64,000 nucleotides of DNA from contig DALYJJ010000003.1 in NCBI GenBank assembly GCA_031969915.1, positions 1 through 64,000 on the forward strand, written 5' to 3'. The notes below the pieces were generated by a model, which had not been told where the DNA came from, ran no database searches, and saw only the letters and a list, made by a program, of their open reading frames with translations. The stretch is from DALYJJ01 sp031969915. GTDB lineage: Bacteria; Acidobacteriota; Terriglobia; Bryobacterales; Bryobacteraceae. This document shows, one piece after another, positions 34,674 to 43,267 of the stretch. Within the stretch, counting starts at the first letter, position 1, and the number at the start of each line of letters is the position of its first letter. A program made the translations under genes and the position numbers.

Positions 34674-35680
34674 TGAATCATTCTGTTGTAGCGCTCGTGG
34701 GCAGCGAGTCCCTGCTCGGCAAAGAAGTTCGCGAAGTGGCCGGCCAATACGTCCCGGCCGCGCGGCTGCAACTGGTGGGAGCCGACGCCGCCTCTGTATT
34801 CACCGAAGACGAAGGCGAGGCCGTAGTGATCACGGGTATGGACGAAGTGAGCCTGGGCGAAGCCGACGTCGCCGCGCTCGCTGGCACGGCGGAATCCAGC
34901 CGCCGCGCCTTCGCCATCGTTTCGAAGCTCGCCGACGCGCCCGCCGTGATCGATCTGACGCGCAGCCTGGAAGACAACCCGCGCGCACGCCTCCGCGCGC
35001 CGATGGCCGAGCCGCCGGGTTACGCGGCCGAGGCCTCCGCCATCCACGTCATCGCACACCCGGCGGCCATCGCTCTGGCGGTGTTCCTGAACCGTCTCCA
35101 CGCAAGCCACCCGGTTCGCCAGGCGGTGGTGCAGATCCTGGAACCGGCGAGCGAGCAGGGACAGCGCGGCATCAATGAACTGCAACAGCAGACCGTCAGT
35201 CTGCTCTCCTTCAAGCCGCTGCATAAGGAGATCTATGACGAGCAGGTGAGCTTCAACCTTGTTGCGCGCTACGGGGCCGAAGCGCCGCGGCCGCTGCAGG
35301 AGATCGAGGCCACGATCGAGCGCCACCTCGCCACGCTGCTCTCCCGTTCGAGCGGCGCGCCGATGCCTTCGCTCCGGCTCGTTCAGGCGCCCGTCTTCCA
35401 TGGGTACAGTTTCTCGGTGTGGGTTCGGTTTGACGAGAACGCGGGGCCTGAGGCGATTGCCGAGTCGCTCGCCAGCGCCCTGGTGGAGATCCGCGCCGCC
35501 GACGAGGAGCCGCCCACGAACGTTGGGGTCACAGGCCAGACGGGCCTTACCGTGGGCGTGATCGAACGCGATCGCAACGACCGTCAGGCCTGCTGGTTCT
35601 GGCTGGTGGCGGACAATCTCCGCCTGGTGGCCGAGAACGCGGTGCTCGTGGCCCGCGCGCTTCTGGAGCGCGGCCAGTGA
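34673..35680 (+). CDS. Usg-like aspartate-semialdehyde dehydrogenase homologue lacking catalytic residues
   Basis: A 335-aa protein with the ASADH two-domain fold. The central word EPASEQGQRGINELQQQTVSLL aligns with the ASADH dimer region. The active-site SNPxC motif reads AHPAA (Cys to Ala at about 132), and the VPVxxGHS motif reads APVFHGYS (His to Tyr at about 245). The N-terminal nucleotide loop is GSESLLG. Both catalytic residues are missing, as in Usg proteins, so it is probably not a dehydrogenase. It is locked into the phospholipid operon by ATGA and GTGA overlaps. Confidence 0.8.
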   Translation: MNHSVVALVGSESLLGKEVREVAGQYVPAARLQLVGADAASVFTEDEGEAVVITGMDEVSLGEADVAALAGTAESSRRAFAIVSKLADAPAVIDLTRSLEDNPRARLRAPMAEPPGYAAEASAIHVIAHPAAIALAVFLNRLHASHPVRQAVVQILEPASEQGQRGINELQQQTVSLLSFKPLHKEIYDEQVSFNLVARYGAEAPRPLQEIEATIERHLATLLSRSSGAPMPSLRLVQAPVFHGYSFSVWVRFDENAGPEAIAESLASALVEIRAADEEPPTNVGVTGQTGLTVGVIERDRNDRQACWFWLVADNLRLVAENAVLVARALLERGQ

Positions 35681-36189
35681 GGCTGTTCGTGGCCTGCGCC
35701 TCGCTCCTGGCGCTCACCGCCTGCGGTTACCGTGTGGCGGGCAAAGGCGACCTGTTGCCCAAGAACATCAAGACCATCGCCGTACCCGCCTTCTCCAACG
35801 GCACCACGCGCTACCGCCTCACGGATCTGCTTCCCGCCGCGATCACCCGGGAGTTCATCAGCCGGACGCGCTACGATGTGGTGACCGACGCCGGCCAGGC
35901 CGACGCGGTGCTCACCGGCGTGGTGGCGAACGTCTTCACGTCGCCCACTGTCTTCGACCCCGGCACGGGCCGCGCCAGCGGGATCCAGGTGAACGTCAAT
36001 CTCCAGGTCACGCTGCGCGAGCGCGCTACGGGCAAGGTGCTGTACAACCAACCCAACATCGAGTTCCGGCAGCGCTACGAGATCGCGCTCGATCCGCGCG
36101 CGTTCTTCGACGAAAGCGGCGCGGCGCTCGAGCGCTTGAGCCGCGACGTCGCGCGGACCGTGGTGAGCGGCGTCTTAGAGGTTTTCTGA
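35677..36189 (+). CDS. lptE: LptE-like LPS-assembly lipoprotein
   Basis: A 170-aa lipoprotein: lipobox LTACGY (Cys about residue 16), then KNIKTIAVPAFSNGTTRYRLTDLL, ITREFISRTRYDVV, VVANVFTSPTVF and VNLQVTLRERATGKVLY. This beta-alpha layout is that of LptE, the plug of the LptD translocon. It starts at GTG 35677, overlapping the preceding stop (GTGA). LptD is not in the window. Confidence 0.85.
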   Translation: MRLFVACASLLALTACGYRVAGKGDLLPKNIKTIAVPAFSNGTTRYRLTDLLPAAITREFISRTRYDVVTDAGQADAVLTGVVANVFTSPTVFDPGTGRASGIQVNVNLQVTLRERATGKVLYNQPNIEFRQRYEIALDPRAFFDESGAALERLSRDVARTVVSGVLEVF

Positions 36190-36192
36190 AGC

Positions 36193-37221
36193 ATGACACC
36201 CGAGCAGTTTCTCGCGCAGATCCAGAAGCAGGCGCCGGCGGGGGTCTACTTCTTCCTCGGTCCGGAGACTTATACGCGCAAGGAGTGCCGCCGCGCGCTG
36301 ACGGACCGTGTGCTGTCGGAGGAGGAGCGCGAGCAGGGCCTCACGCGTCACGACCTGGATGAGGTCTCCGTCGACGCCGTGCTGGACGACGCGCGCTCGC
36401 TCAGCCTGTTCGCGCCCGTGCGGCTGATCTGGGCTTCCGCCGCCGAGGCCGCCGTTCCGAAGGACGCCGATGCCCACGCGGGGCTGGCCGCGTACGTGAA
36501 GGATCCCACGCCCGGGGTGACGATCGTCTTCGATTCCTCGCGCTTTGACTTTGACGGCGAAGACAAGTCCAAGCAGGAACGCGTCCGGAAACACTACGGC
36601 CCGATCAAAGACGTGGTGGAATTTGCGCGCTTCGATGAGCGGCGTGCCCGCGATCTGGCGAAGCGCTTGGCCGGCGAGCAGGGGCTCAGGATGCGCGCCG
36701 ACGCGATTGAGGCGCTGGTGGAAGCGCTCGGGGCGGACGCCGCGCGGATCGCCATGGAGATCGAGAAACTCGCCCTCTACGCCAACGGGCGCGAAATCAC
36801 CGCTGCGGAGCTTGCCAACGGATTGATCGCCGACGGCCGCGCCACGACGATCTTCGCCCTGGTGAATGCGCTGGGCCGCAGGGACCGGCCCGCGTCTTTA
36901 GCGCTGCTGGACACGTTGGTGAGGGAAGGCGAGTACCTGCCGTTGGCCTTAACGTTCCTGGGTACCCAGTTCCGCCTCGCGCTGGTGGCCCGGGAGCAAG
37001 GATTGCGGAGCGCCGGGGATATCCAGATTTTCTTTCAAAAGCAAGGCATCGCGATGTGGAGGCAGCGAGCCGAGCAGGTGAGCGCGACCGTCGGCGCGTT
37101 CCCGCGCGAGAAGCTGGAGGGAGCGATCGGGAAAGTCTTCGCCGCCGACCGCGCGCTCAGAGACACGCGGCCTGACGACCGTGTCGTGATGGAAGAGTTT
37201 GTCCTGGAACTAACGCGCTAA
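36193..37221 (+). CDS. holA: DNA polymerase III, delta subunit
   Basis: A 342-aa clamp-loader subunit. Words: GVYFFLGPETYTRKECRRAL near the start, a central helical part (ADAIEALVEALGADAARIAMEIEKLALY) that is the most conserved block of HolA, then the C-terminal collar domain with VNALGRRDRPASLALLDTLVREGE. It lacks a P-loop, as expected. It is 3 nt after lptE; the lptE-holA pairing is common in many Gram-negative bacteria, which supports both calls. Confidence 0.93.
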   Translation: MTPEQFLAQIQKQAPAGVYFFLGPETYTRKECRRALTDRVLSEEEREQGLTRHDLDEVSVDAVLDDARSLSLFAPVRLIWASAAEAAVPKDADAHAGLAAYVKDPTPGVTIVFDSSRFDFDGEDKSKQERVRKHYGPIKDVVEFARFDERRARDLAKRLAGEQGLRMRADAIEALVEALGADAARIAMEIEKLALYANGREITAAELANGLIADGRATTIFALVNALGRRDRPASLALLDTLVREGEYLPLALTFLGTQFRLALVAREQGLRSAGDIQIFFQKQGIAMWRQRAEQVSATVGAFPREKLEGAIGKVFAADRALRDTRPDDRVVMEEFVLELTR

Positions 37222-37230
37222 GCGGAGGCG

Positions 37231-37503
37231 TCAGGCGGCGGGCTGCAGCGCGCGGTACCGCTTCGTCAAGCGGCCCTTGTAGCGCGAGGCCGTGTTCTTC
37301 TTGATGATGCCCCACTTCGCCGCGCGATCCACCACCGAGAACGTCTCCGGCATAAGCTTCGTAGCCGCGCCCATGTCGTTCGCGTCGAGCGCCCGGCGCA
37401 TCGCGCGGATCTGGTTGCGGAGACGAGACTTGCGCATCCGGTTGACTTCCGTGCGCCGTTCGGTGATGCGGACCCGCCTGAGAGCGGTTACGTGATTCGC
37501 CAT
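37231..37503 (-). CDS. rpsT: 30S ribosomal protein S20
   Basis: A 90-aa basic protein: MANHVTALRRVRITERRTEVNR, a helix-rich core, then AAKWGIIKKNTASRYKGRLTKR, the signature end of S20. The holA-rpsT convergent pairing is common. The ribosome site is AAGGA about 16 nt upstream, weak. A 7-bp GC hairpin lies at about 37555-37572 in the leader region. Confidence 0.96.
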   Translation of the reverse strand: MANHVTALRRVRITERRTEVNRMRKSRLRNQIRAMRRALDANDMGAATKLMPETFSVVDRAAKWGIIKKNTASRYKGRLTKRYRALQPAA

Positions 37504-37655
37504 CTAACTCTGATACCGATCCTTCTCTTTGTAACTCTTGTCAGGATAGCAAAGGCGGCCGGGGGGCCGCCACTGCTCTGCGACTCCCGCGGCGGCCGGT
37601 CGCCGGGGATACTCTGCCTTCGATCCTCCCTGCGCGGCCGAATACGCGGCAGGAT

Positions 37656-38729
37656 TCAGCGGAATACCGCACCGTCGGGCGGCCGCTGCTCTTTCTTCCG
37701 GAGATCCTCCGAGTTGAAGTCGACGAACTCAACAACGTCGTCGACGATTAGTCTGGCCTCATCCTTCTCCAGCGCAAGGCCTTGGTGTATGACTTCGTTT
37801 CTTCCGCGCTTCCCCCTGGAGCCGACTAATGCGCCCCGTCCTCTCAGCCAAAGCTGCTTCAAGTCGTCTCTGCTTCCCGGTACAGCCGTCATGGGAAGCT
37901 TATCGATCAGATCGGGAACACCGATCTCGCGCATCTGCTCCGCCGAGAGTAGACGACGAAGTGCCCACTCGAACTCGACCCAAGCGATGATGGCCGCCAA
38001 ATTAGGATCGACGCCCACGTAGGACCGCGCGATGTCGAGACGGCCGAGTTCCGGGAGAGCATTGGCAACCCGTGCCGCTCTCCGCTCCTGGACCCACGGA
38101 TCTTTGAAGAAGTTGTTCCGATGCTTCCGCTTCACCTCATTTCTGCCATAGTGTGCAAGACGGTACCACGTCCAAAGAGCGAACTCCGCCTTCACCGCGC
38201 CAAGCTCCCTGCTAGACCTCTTGCGGCCCCACAATTCCAACTCTTCGCAGTACTCGAAATAGAACTCCGGCACCGTTCTCGCATTGACGATATAGAGTAG
38301 GCTCGCCAGATGGGGGCCGCACATGGCGAATCGCTCCGGGTACACGTGGTGCAGAACGAGGGCGGCCAGACTGAGATCTCCAAAGCCGTATCGGATCTGA
38401 CTAATCAACTTGATCACTTCCGATCGATCTTTGGTGTCGCGCAAACGTCGGATCTCCGCTGCTACGCGAAACTCGTTCATTCGCTCCTCAAGGCGTTGCC
38501 GCTCCGGCTTCGTCCAGTCTCGTACGAATGGTAGCTCGTCGCTGAAAATCGCCAAGACGTCATCGGCGCCGAGCAGGCGCTCGCGGGTCCGGACTTCCTT
38601 GAAGCGCGCTTCGATGGAAGCGAAGCCAGCGCTGAACGTTTGTCCGTACCGCTCGAGCAGGGCGTCTTGGAAAAGTCCATAATACTGGCAAAGATCCAGA
38701 TTCGTTTCCGGCGTTGGTGTTCGTTTCAT
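37656..38729 (-). CDS. Orphan HEPN-domain protein
   Basis: A 357-aa protein not recognised as a whole. The C-terminal 115 residues form a HEPN-type bundle: helix NLAAIIAWVEFEWALRRLL, then GRNEVIHQG at about 309-317, where Arg310-x4-His315 is the catalytic Rx4H motif of HEPN ribonucleases. The N-terminal 230 residues are helical, with LAALVLHHVYPERFAMCGPHL and a Trp/Tyr-rich stretch (FALWTWYRLAHYGRNEV). Codon use is less GC-rich than neighbours, which suggests transfer. No nucleotidyltransferase partner lies beside it, so it is not a classic MNT-HEPN pair. Confidence 0.6.
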   Translation of the reverse strand: MKRTPTPETNLDLCQYYGLFQDALLERYGQTFSAGFASIEARFKEVRTRERLLGADDVLAIFSDELPFVRDWTKPERQRLEERMNEFRVAAEIRRLRDTKDRSEVIKLISQIRYGFGDLSLAALVLHHVYPERFAMCGPHLASLLYIVNARTVPEFYFEYCEELELWGRKRSSRELGAVKAEFALWTWYRLAHYGRNEVKRKHRNNFFKDPWVQERRAARVANALPELGRLDIARSYVGVDPNLAAIIAWVEFEWALRRLLSAEQMREIGVPDLIDKLPMTAVPGSRDDLKQLWLRGRGALVGSRGKRGRNEVIHQGLALEKDEARLIVDDVVEFVDFNSEDLRKKEQRPPDGAVFR

Positions 38730-38777
38730 GGCGGATCCGGGCCCCGAACTGGCGCCCCCCTAATCGTACCTTCGCCC

Positions 38778-39575
38778 CTACGGCCACTGCGGCTCGATCG
38801 TAATTCGCGAATCCGCCGCGAAACGCCGGTACTCCGAGTACACCTGATCCACCTCGATCCGCTCGTTCTTTCCGAACGGCCGCCGTAGCGTGATCCGCTT
38901 CACCAGCCAGGTGGGCGCTTCGCCGCCGTCGGCGTGCGGCTCGAACGAGTGAGTTACGCGGTCGCCCTTCCGGAAGCGGCCCGCGTTGCGGAGCGCCACC
39001 GCCTCCTGCTTCACGCGCATCAGCGACGCCTTGTCCACCCAGATGAGCAAATCCACCGCACGGGTTTCGAGTACGCGCGTCTCGCGCGGCGCAAGACTCC
39101 GGCGCGGCTTCGCGACCAGGCGCCAAGCGTCGCGCCCTTCCACCACTTCGCTGCCCGCGAGCGTGACCTCGTGCGTCTCGGGCACCACGCGGTAGAGGAT
39201 CGCCAGGCGAGGCCGGTCCGACACGACGATCTTGTTCGGGTTCGCCCGGCGCTCCTCCGCCACACGCTGCATGCGCGCGTCCTCTTCTTCCTTCTCGGCG
39301 CCGGCCAGCGGACGCCCATCGCGTCCGGTCATGCGGTAGTACGGCTGGCCCTCGACGAACAGGACCTCGTAGTTCGTCTCGGTGCGCCGGCGAAGCCGGT
39401 CTTTCTCGAAGAACCGGGAAATCACCGCCTCGCGATAGAGCCAGGAGATCGCGCGCCTCCGGTTGTCCTCTTCGGCGGCGATGCTCCGGGCCACCAGGTC
39501 ACCGGCGTCCTGCGCCCACCCGCACGAGGCCGCAGCCATCGCCAACCCCAGCACCGCCAGCCGACGCCCGCTCAT
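38778..39575 (-). CDS. Exported protein, LolA/outer-membrane-sorting-like
   Basis: A 265-aa protein with a signal peptide (MSGRRLAVLGLAMAAASCGWAQ). The beta-rich mature part includes YEVLFVEGQPYYRMTGRDGRP, VLETRAVDLLIWVDKASLMRV and a conserved-looking end, VYSEYRRFAADSRITIE. The layout resembles exported LolA-like domains of acidobacteria. No function can be given. The next upstream gene (anti-sigma-like) is 19 nt away on the same strand, so it could belong to that operon. Confidence 0.7.
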   Translation of the reverse strand: MSGRRLAVLGLAMAAASCGWAQDAGDLVARSIAAEEDNRRRAISWLYREAVISRFFEKDRLRRRTETNYEVLFVEGQPYYRMTGRDGRPLAGAEKEEEDARMQRVAEERRANPNKIVVSDRPRLAILYRVVPETHEVTLAGSEVVEGRDAWRLVAKPRRSLAPRETRVLETRAVDLLIWVDKASLMRVKQEAVALRNAGRFRKGDRVTHSFEPHADGGEAPTWLVKRITLRRPFGKNERIEVDQVYSEYRRFAADSRITIEPQWP

Positions 39576-39594
39576 CCTCTAAACAGAGTAGACC

Positions 39595-40005
39595 CTAAAG
39601 CCCACTCACGCTCAACCGCCGGCGCACCGCGAACCAGCCGGCCCACGCCGCCAGCGCGCACACCGCCGACACCGCCGCCTGTTCGGGCGCGTCGCGCAGC
39701 AACAGGAACTGAGTGCCGTTCACCCTTCCGAACGTAAACGGCACGAGCGAAAGGAACAGCGCCAGGCCGAAGAGCGTGGCGCGAAGTCTGATCAACCGCT
39801 TGGTCATATTGAGAGTCTCCTTTTCCTGAGTGGAAGTGAAGCCGGGGCACGCCGGCAAAGTCCAGGACTGGCCCTCGGCGAGGAGCGTTGCGATTTCCGC
39901 ATCGCGCGACGCGAACTCCTCCACCAGAGCTTTGGTGTCGGGCGAGGCTTCGCCCGCCAGATAGACCGGCACCAGGTCGAGCACGACGTTCCGCGAGATG
40001 TTCAT
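39595..40005 (-). CDS. Anti-sigma-factor-like membrane protein without zinc ligands
   Basis: A 136-aa protein. The N-terminal 40 residues, NVVLDLVPVYLAGEASPDTK, match the helical start of zf-HC2 anti-sigma factors, but the H-x3-C-x2-C ligands are absent. Two membrane helices follow (ATLFGLALFLSLVPFTFG and AAVSAVCALAAWAGWFAV). The start overlaps the stop of the ECF sigma gene (ATGA). It probably sequesters that sigma factor at the membrane. A second possible start (MTKRL) would give the membrane part alone. Confidence 0.7.
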   Translation of the reverse strand: MNISRNVVLDLVPVYLAGEASPDTKALVEEFASRDAEIATLLAEGQSWTLPACPGFTSTQEKETLNMTKRLIRLRATLFGLALFLSLVPFTFGRVNGTQFLLLRDAPEQAAVSAVCALAAWAGWFAVRRRLSVSGL

Positions 40006-40487
40006 CGATTCACCTCCCTGCCGCCAAGAGCGGCCGCTACCTTCGTTCGCGCGCGGTGCACCTTCACTCGCGCCGCCGCCGGCGAAATCGCGAGCACGGC
40101 CGCGATCTCCTCATACGGCATCTCCTCCTCAACACGCAGCAGCAACGCCGCGCGGTCTGTCTCCGCCAGCCCCGCGATCGCCCGTTCGATGTCGCCGCGA
40201 AGAACGGCATCCGGCTGCCGCACCAGGGCAGCGGCGTCGGTGAGCGGCTCGCGCTTCCGCTCACGGCGGAACCCCTCCAGAAAGAGGTTCCGCGCGATGG
40301 CGAAAAGATAAGCCTGGACGGTGGCCGCGCGCACGCGGTCCTTAGCCGTCCACACGCGCAGGAAGGTCTCCGCGGTGATGTCTTCGGCCAGCGCCGTGTC
40401 CCCGCCGGACAGGCGGAACACGAAGCGATGGATGGCCGGCGCGTAGGTGGAGTAAAGATCCTCGAAGCGCGTGACGTCCGCTGGCAC
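40002..40487 (-). CDS. ECF-type RNA polymerase sigma factor
   Basis: A 161-aa sigma-70-family protein. Region 2: FEDLYSTYAPAIHRFVFRLSG with DITAETFLRVWTAKDR (core and -10 binding). Region 4: LLLRVEEEMPYEEIAAVLAI with AARVKVHRARTKVAA (HTH for the -35). Length and domain order are normal for ECF sigmas. It is followed at once by its likely anti-sigma partner. The target genes are not identifiable here. Confidence 0.92.
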   Translation of the reverse strand: MPADVTRFEDLYSTYAPAIHRFVFRLSGGDTALAEDITAETFLRVWTAKDRVRAATVQAYLFAIARNLFLEGFRRERKREPLTDAAALVRQPDAVLRGDIERAIAGLAETDRAALLLRVEEEMPYEEIAAVLAISPAAARVKVHRARTKVAAALGGREVNR

Positions 40488-40516
40488 CTACTTACTATGC
40501 ACGAGCGGCCCGAATG

Positions 40517-41797
40517 TTACGCCGGTATTTGCCAGGGGAAGCGGGAAACGTCGCGGCCGCCCCGCGTCTTGGTGGAGACCAGGTACGGCGGATGCGAGGT
40601 GCGGCGGCGCAGGCCCTGCTGGAAGGCGTGCAACTCGTCGTAGAGATCGAAGAAGCGCGCGGTGACGTTCTCCCAGCGGTACGCTTCGGCGGTGCGGCGC
40701 GCTTCGGCCGCACGCTCGCGCCCGCCGGCGAACGCCTCGCGGATGGCGGCGGCGAAGGCCTCGGCCGTGGGCGCGGTGAGCCACGCGTTTCGCTCGTTCG
40801 CATAGGTGAGAACGCCCCCCTCGTTCGGGGCCACCAGCGGAAGGCCCGAGGCCATCGCTTCGAGCGGCGCGATGCCGAACGGCTCGCGCGGGTTCGGGTG
40901 CACAAAGACATCGGCGTTCGCGTAGAGCGAAGCCAGCGCCACACGGTCGCCGACATGGCCGAGGAACGTTACCCGGGGCGGCGCATCGCGCCGCAGTTGC
41001 TCTTCCAGCATGCCGGTGCCGGCGATCAACAGGTGGAAGCGGCTGTCGAGCAGACGCATCGCCTCCAGCAGCAAACCGAGGTTCTTCTCCGGCGCCAGGC
41101 GGCCCGCGTAAAGCAACAGCGCGGCGCCGGCCGGCGCTCCCGCTCGCTCACGCAGAGCGTGCCGCGCCTCCTCCGAGCGCAGCCCCGGATCGAGCCCCGC
41201 GCAATCGACGCCCATCGGGCAGACCCACACGCCGCGCTTCACGTCGTGGCCCGCGGCGGCGGGCGCCAGTTCCTCCGCCGTGTGGCGCGAATTCGCCAGG
41301 TGATGATCGAACATGGGGAAGTACAGGAACCGCATGTAAATGCCCGCCAGCCGTTGCGCCAGCCGGTTGCCGGTGACGTACGCCGCGAGGTTCTCGTCCA
41401 GACGCTCGTGGCTGATGCCGAGGACCGTGGGCCGGAACTTGACGCCCGGCAGCCATTGCCGCCGCAGCAGGCCGGCCAGGTAGAGGAGCGTGTATTTGTC
41501 GCAGACTTCCACCAGATCCGGCCGCTCATCGTTGAGGATGCGCACGATGGCGCACCGGGGAGCAAGAAACCGGTGCGGCAGAATGAGCCGGTAGGCGGGA
41601 TTCAGCGGCGCGCGCCCGGCGGCGAGATGATAGATGCGGCCAAAAGCGCCGGCTTCCTCCGTCCGGTCCTCCTCAGCGGGCGCGACCAGCCTCAACAGCC
41701 GCTGGCGGCGGTTCGCCGCCTTCAACAGTTCCTTGTAGAACGTCGATATCCCGCCCGAGGTCGGGTGCCAGGCGTTCAATAGATGCAGCGTTTTCAT
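40517..41797 (-). CDS. GT4-family glycosyltransferase
   Basis: A 426-aa GT-B enzyme: MKTLHLLNAWHPTSGGISTFY at the start, LLLYAGRLAPEKNLGLLLEAM in the donor half, and NPREPFGIAPLEAMASGLP as the E-x7-E nucleotide-sugar site. It overlaps the end of the upstream membrane-protein gene by 4 nt. Substrate unknown. Confidence 0.9.
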   Translation of the reverse strand: MKTLHLLNAWHPTSGGISTFYKELLKAANRRQRLLRLVAPAEEDRTEEAGAFGRIYHLAAGRAPLNPAYRLILPHRFLAPRCAIVRILNDERPDLVEVCDKYTLLYLAGLLRRQWLPGVKFRPTVLGISHERLDENLAAYVTGNRLAQRLAGIYMRFLYFPMFDHHLANSRHTAEELAPAAAGHDVKRGVWVCPMGVDCAGLDPGLRSEEARHALRERAGAPAGAALLLYAGRLAPEKNLGLLLEAMRLLDSRFHLLIAGTGMLEEQLRRDAPPRVTFLGHVGDRVALASLYANADVFVHPNPREPFGIAPLEAMASGLPLVAPNEGGVLTYANERNAWLTAPTAEAFAAAIREAFAGGRERAAEARRTAEAYRWENVTARFFDLYDELHAFQQGLRRRTSHPPYLVSTKTRGGRDVSRFPWQIPA

Positions 41798-42330
41798 AAC
41801 AGGCGTAAAGCCGCGCGCCCCAGGGCGCGAGGGCCGGCCAGCAGGAAGCCCGCGACAATGGCGGGCATCGACTTCATGTCTTCGGCCAGGGACTGCCGTC
41901 CGTCGCCAACCAACAACGCTCCGCGGCGCATGGCATACCAGTTGAACAACGTCGAGACGCCCGTGAAGGCCACGGACACGGCGACGGAAGTCCACAGCTT
42001 CGGCGTGCCGCGAAGGTAATGCAGCAGGAACTCGAGGGTGTGCGAACACAGCGGCAGCACAACCATCACGGCCAACGCCCCTTGCCACGGCGGCTCAGCG
42101 CGGCGGAGCGCTTGGGTGGCGGCGCCGTAGAAGCCGGAAATCGCGGTGCGAAAGACGAATTCCGCCAGCATGGCGCCGGCGGCGGCGCGAAAGCCGGCCG
42201 CCAGGTTGGTCGCAAAGAAGATCGACGCCCTCATTGACGCGCTCAGGAACGCGGACTTCCAGTTCCATTCGAGCAGCAACCGGCGGTAGGGGTCGCGAAC
42301 CAGTTCGAGCAGGATCGATGCGGCGGTCAA
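41794..42330 (-). CDS. Membrane protein of unknown function
   Basis: A 178-aa protein with four to five hydrophobic stretches, for example ALAVMVVLPLCSHTLEFLLHY, TSVAVSVAFTGVSTLFNWYAM and MPAIVAGFLLAGPRAL. No family recognised. It is coupled to the GT4 gene by ATGA. It may be a helper in export of the glycosylated product. Confidence 0.7.
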   Translation of the reverse strand: MTAASILLELVRDPYRRLLLEWNWKSAFLSASMRASIFFATNLAAGFRAAAGAMLAEFVFRTAISGFYGAATQALRRAEPPWQGALAVMVVLPLCSHTLEFLLHYLRGTPKLWTSVAVSVAFTGVSTLFNWYAMRRGALLVGDGRQSLAEDMKSMPAIVAGFLLAGPRALGRAALRLL

Positions 42331-42382
42331 GGCTTAGAGTAACAACGCAGTGTTTCACCTTCGTAAGAAGGCGCACGCTGCC

Positions 42383-43243
42383 CTACTTCCTGCGTAACAG
42401 ACGCTGCGTGGTGGAAACGCGTTTCGGCGAGAATTGTAACGCCGCCGCGCGCAGATACGGCCGGAACTCGCGCGCCCACCACTCCCCGTACCCGGTGGCG
42501 CGGATGTCGTTGAGCGTCGTGGTGTAGTGATCGAGGAGCCCCGTCCACAGGCGCCGTCCGGTGACGCGCAGCGCGGAGAGCGCCATCGCCGAGGAGACTT
42601 CGAAAACGGAGCGGTTCTGCGCCGCGGCGGTTGCGGCAAGCGATTCCCAAAGGCCGGCGACACGCTCCGCTCCGGGCCGCTCGTTCACCGGCGCGCCCTG
42701 GAACTCGCGCCGGAGCGCCCTCCACTGTTCGCGCAGTTGCGCGATGTTGAGCGGCGGCGTGTTCACCGTCTCGGCAGCCTTCCCCGCGGTTCGCTCGAGC
42801 GCGTCGAGTAACTGGTCCATGCTCTCAAGCGGCGCGGACTGCGGCGCCAGGAGTCCGTCCTGTTCGAGGCTGCTCGCGATGTCGGGGAGCAGCGCCCGCC
42901 CGGCGCCGCTCAAGTCCGCGAATCCCGCCAGCACCCAGACGGGCGAGGCGTGGAAGGTGAGCACGCCGATCAGTTCGATCCCATTTCCCGCGGTGCGCCG
43001 CAACAGGAAGTCCTCGGCCAGCTTGCCCTCCGCCGGATAAGCGCCCTCCACCTGCCCCACCTGTTCGATGAGAAAGCGGAGCGTGGTCTCCACCATGTTC
43101 TGGTAAAGGCGCGTCCGGCGCACGGCGGCAGGCAGCGCTGCCTCGCCGATCTCGCGCACAAGGCCCGCCCCGAGCGCGCTTGCCGACCGCAGCACCCGCT
43201 CCGGTACCGAAAGAAGATACTCTTCCAGCCGTTTCGTCCGCAC
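42383..43243 (-). CDS. Hypothetical helical protein
   Basis: A 286-aa protein starting at GTG 43243 (MRTKRLEEYLLSVPERVLR); an ATG at 43251 is out of frame. It is helical with amphipathic segments: RLYQNMVETTLRFLIEQVGQ, IELIGVLTFHASPVWVLAGFADLSGAGRAL and VFEVSSAMALSALRV. The overall look recalls EcsC-like proteins, but the match is weak. It lies 24 bp from the divergent hemQ start. Confidence 0.6.
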   Translation of the reverse strand: MRTKRLEEYLLSVPERVLRSASALGAGLVREIGEAALPAAVRRTRLYQNMVETTLRFLIEQVGQVEGAYPAEGKLAEDFLLRRTAGNGIELIGVLTFHASPVWVLAGFADLSGAGRALLPDIASSLEQDGLLAPQSAPLESMDQLLDALERTAGKAAETVNTPPLNIAQLREQWRALRREFQGAPVNERPGAERVAGLWESLAATAAAQNRSVFEVSSAMALSALRVTGRRLWTGLLDHYTTTLNDIRATGYGEWWAREFRPYLRAAALQFSPKRVSTTQRLLRRK

Positions 43244-43267
43244 GCTGCCATGGTAGCTTGAGAGCAA

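Noticed and set aside
37555..37572. GC hairpin between rpsT and the HEPN gene as a terminator
   Set aside because: No T-run follows on either strand, so termination is not supported.
37656..38729. Complete toxin-antitoxin or abortive-infection operon around the HEPN gene
   Set aside because: Flanking genes are rpsT and an exported protein. No antitoxin or nucleotidyltransferase gene is adjacent.
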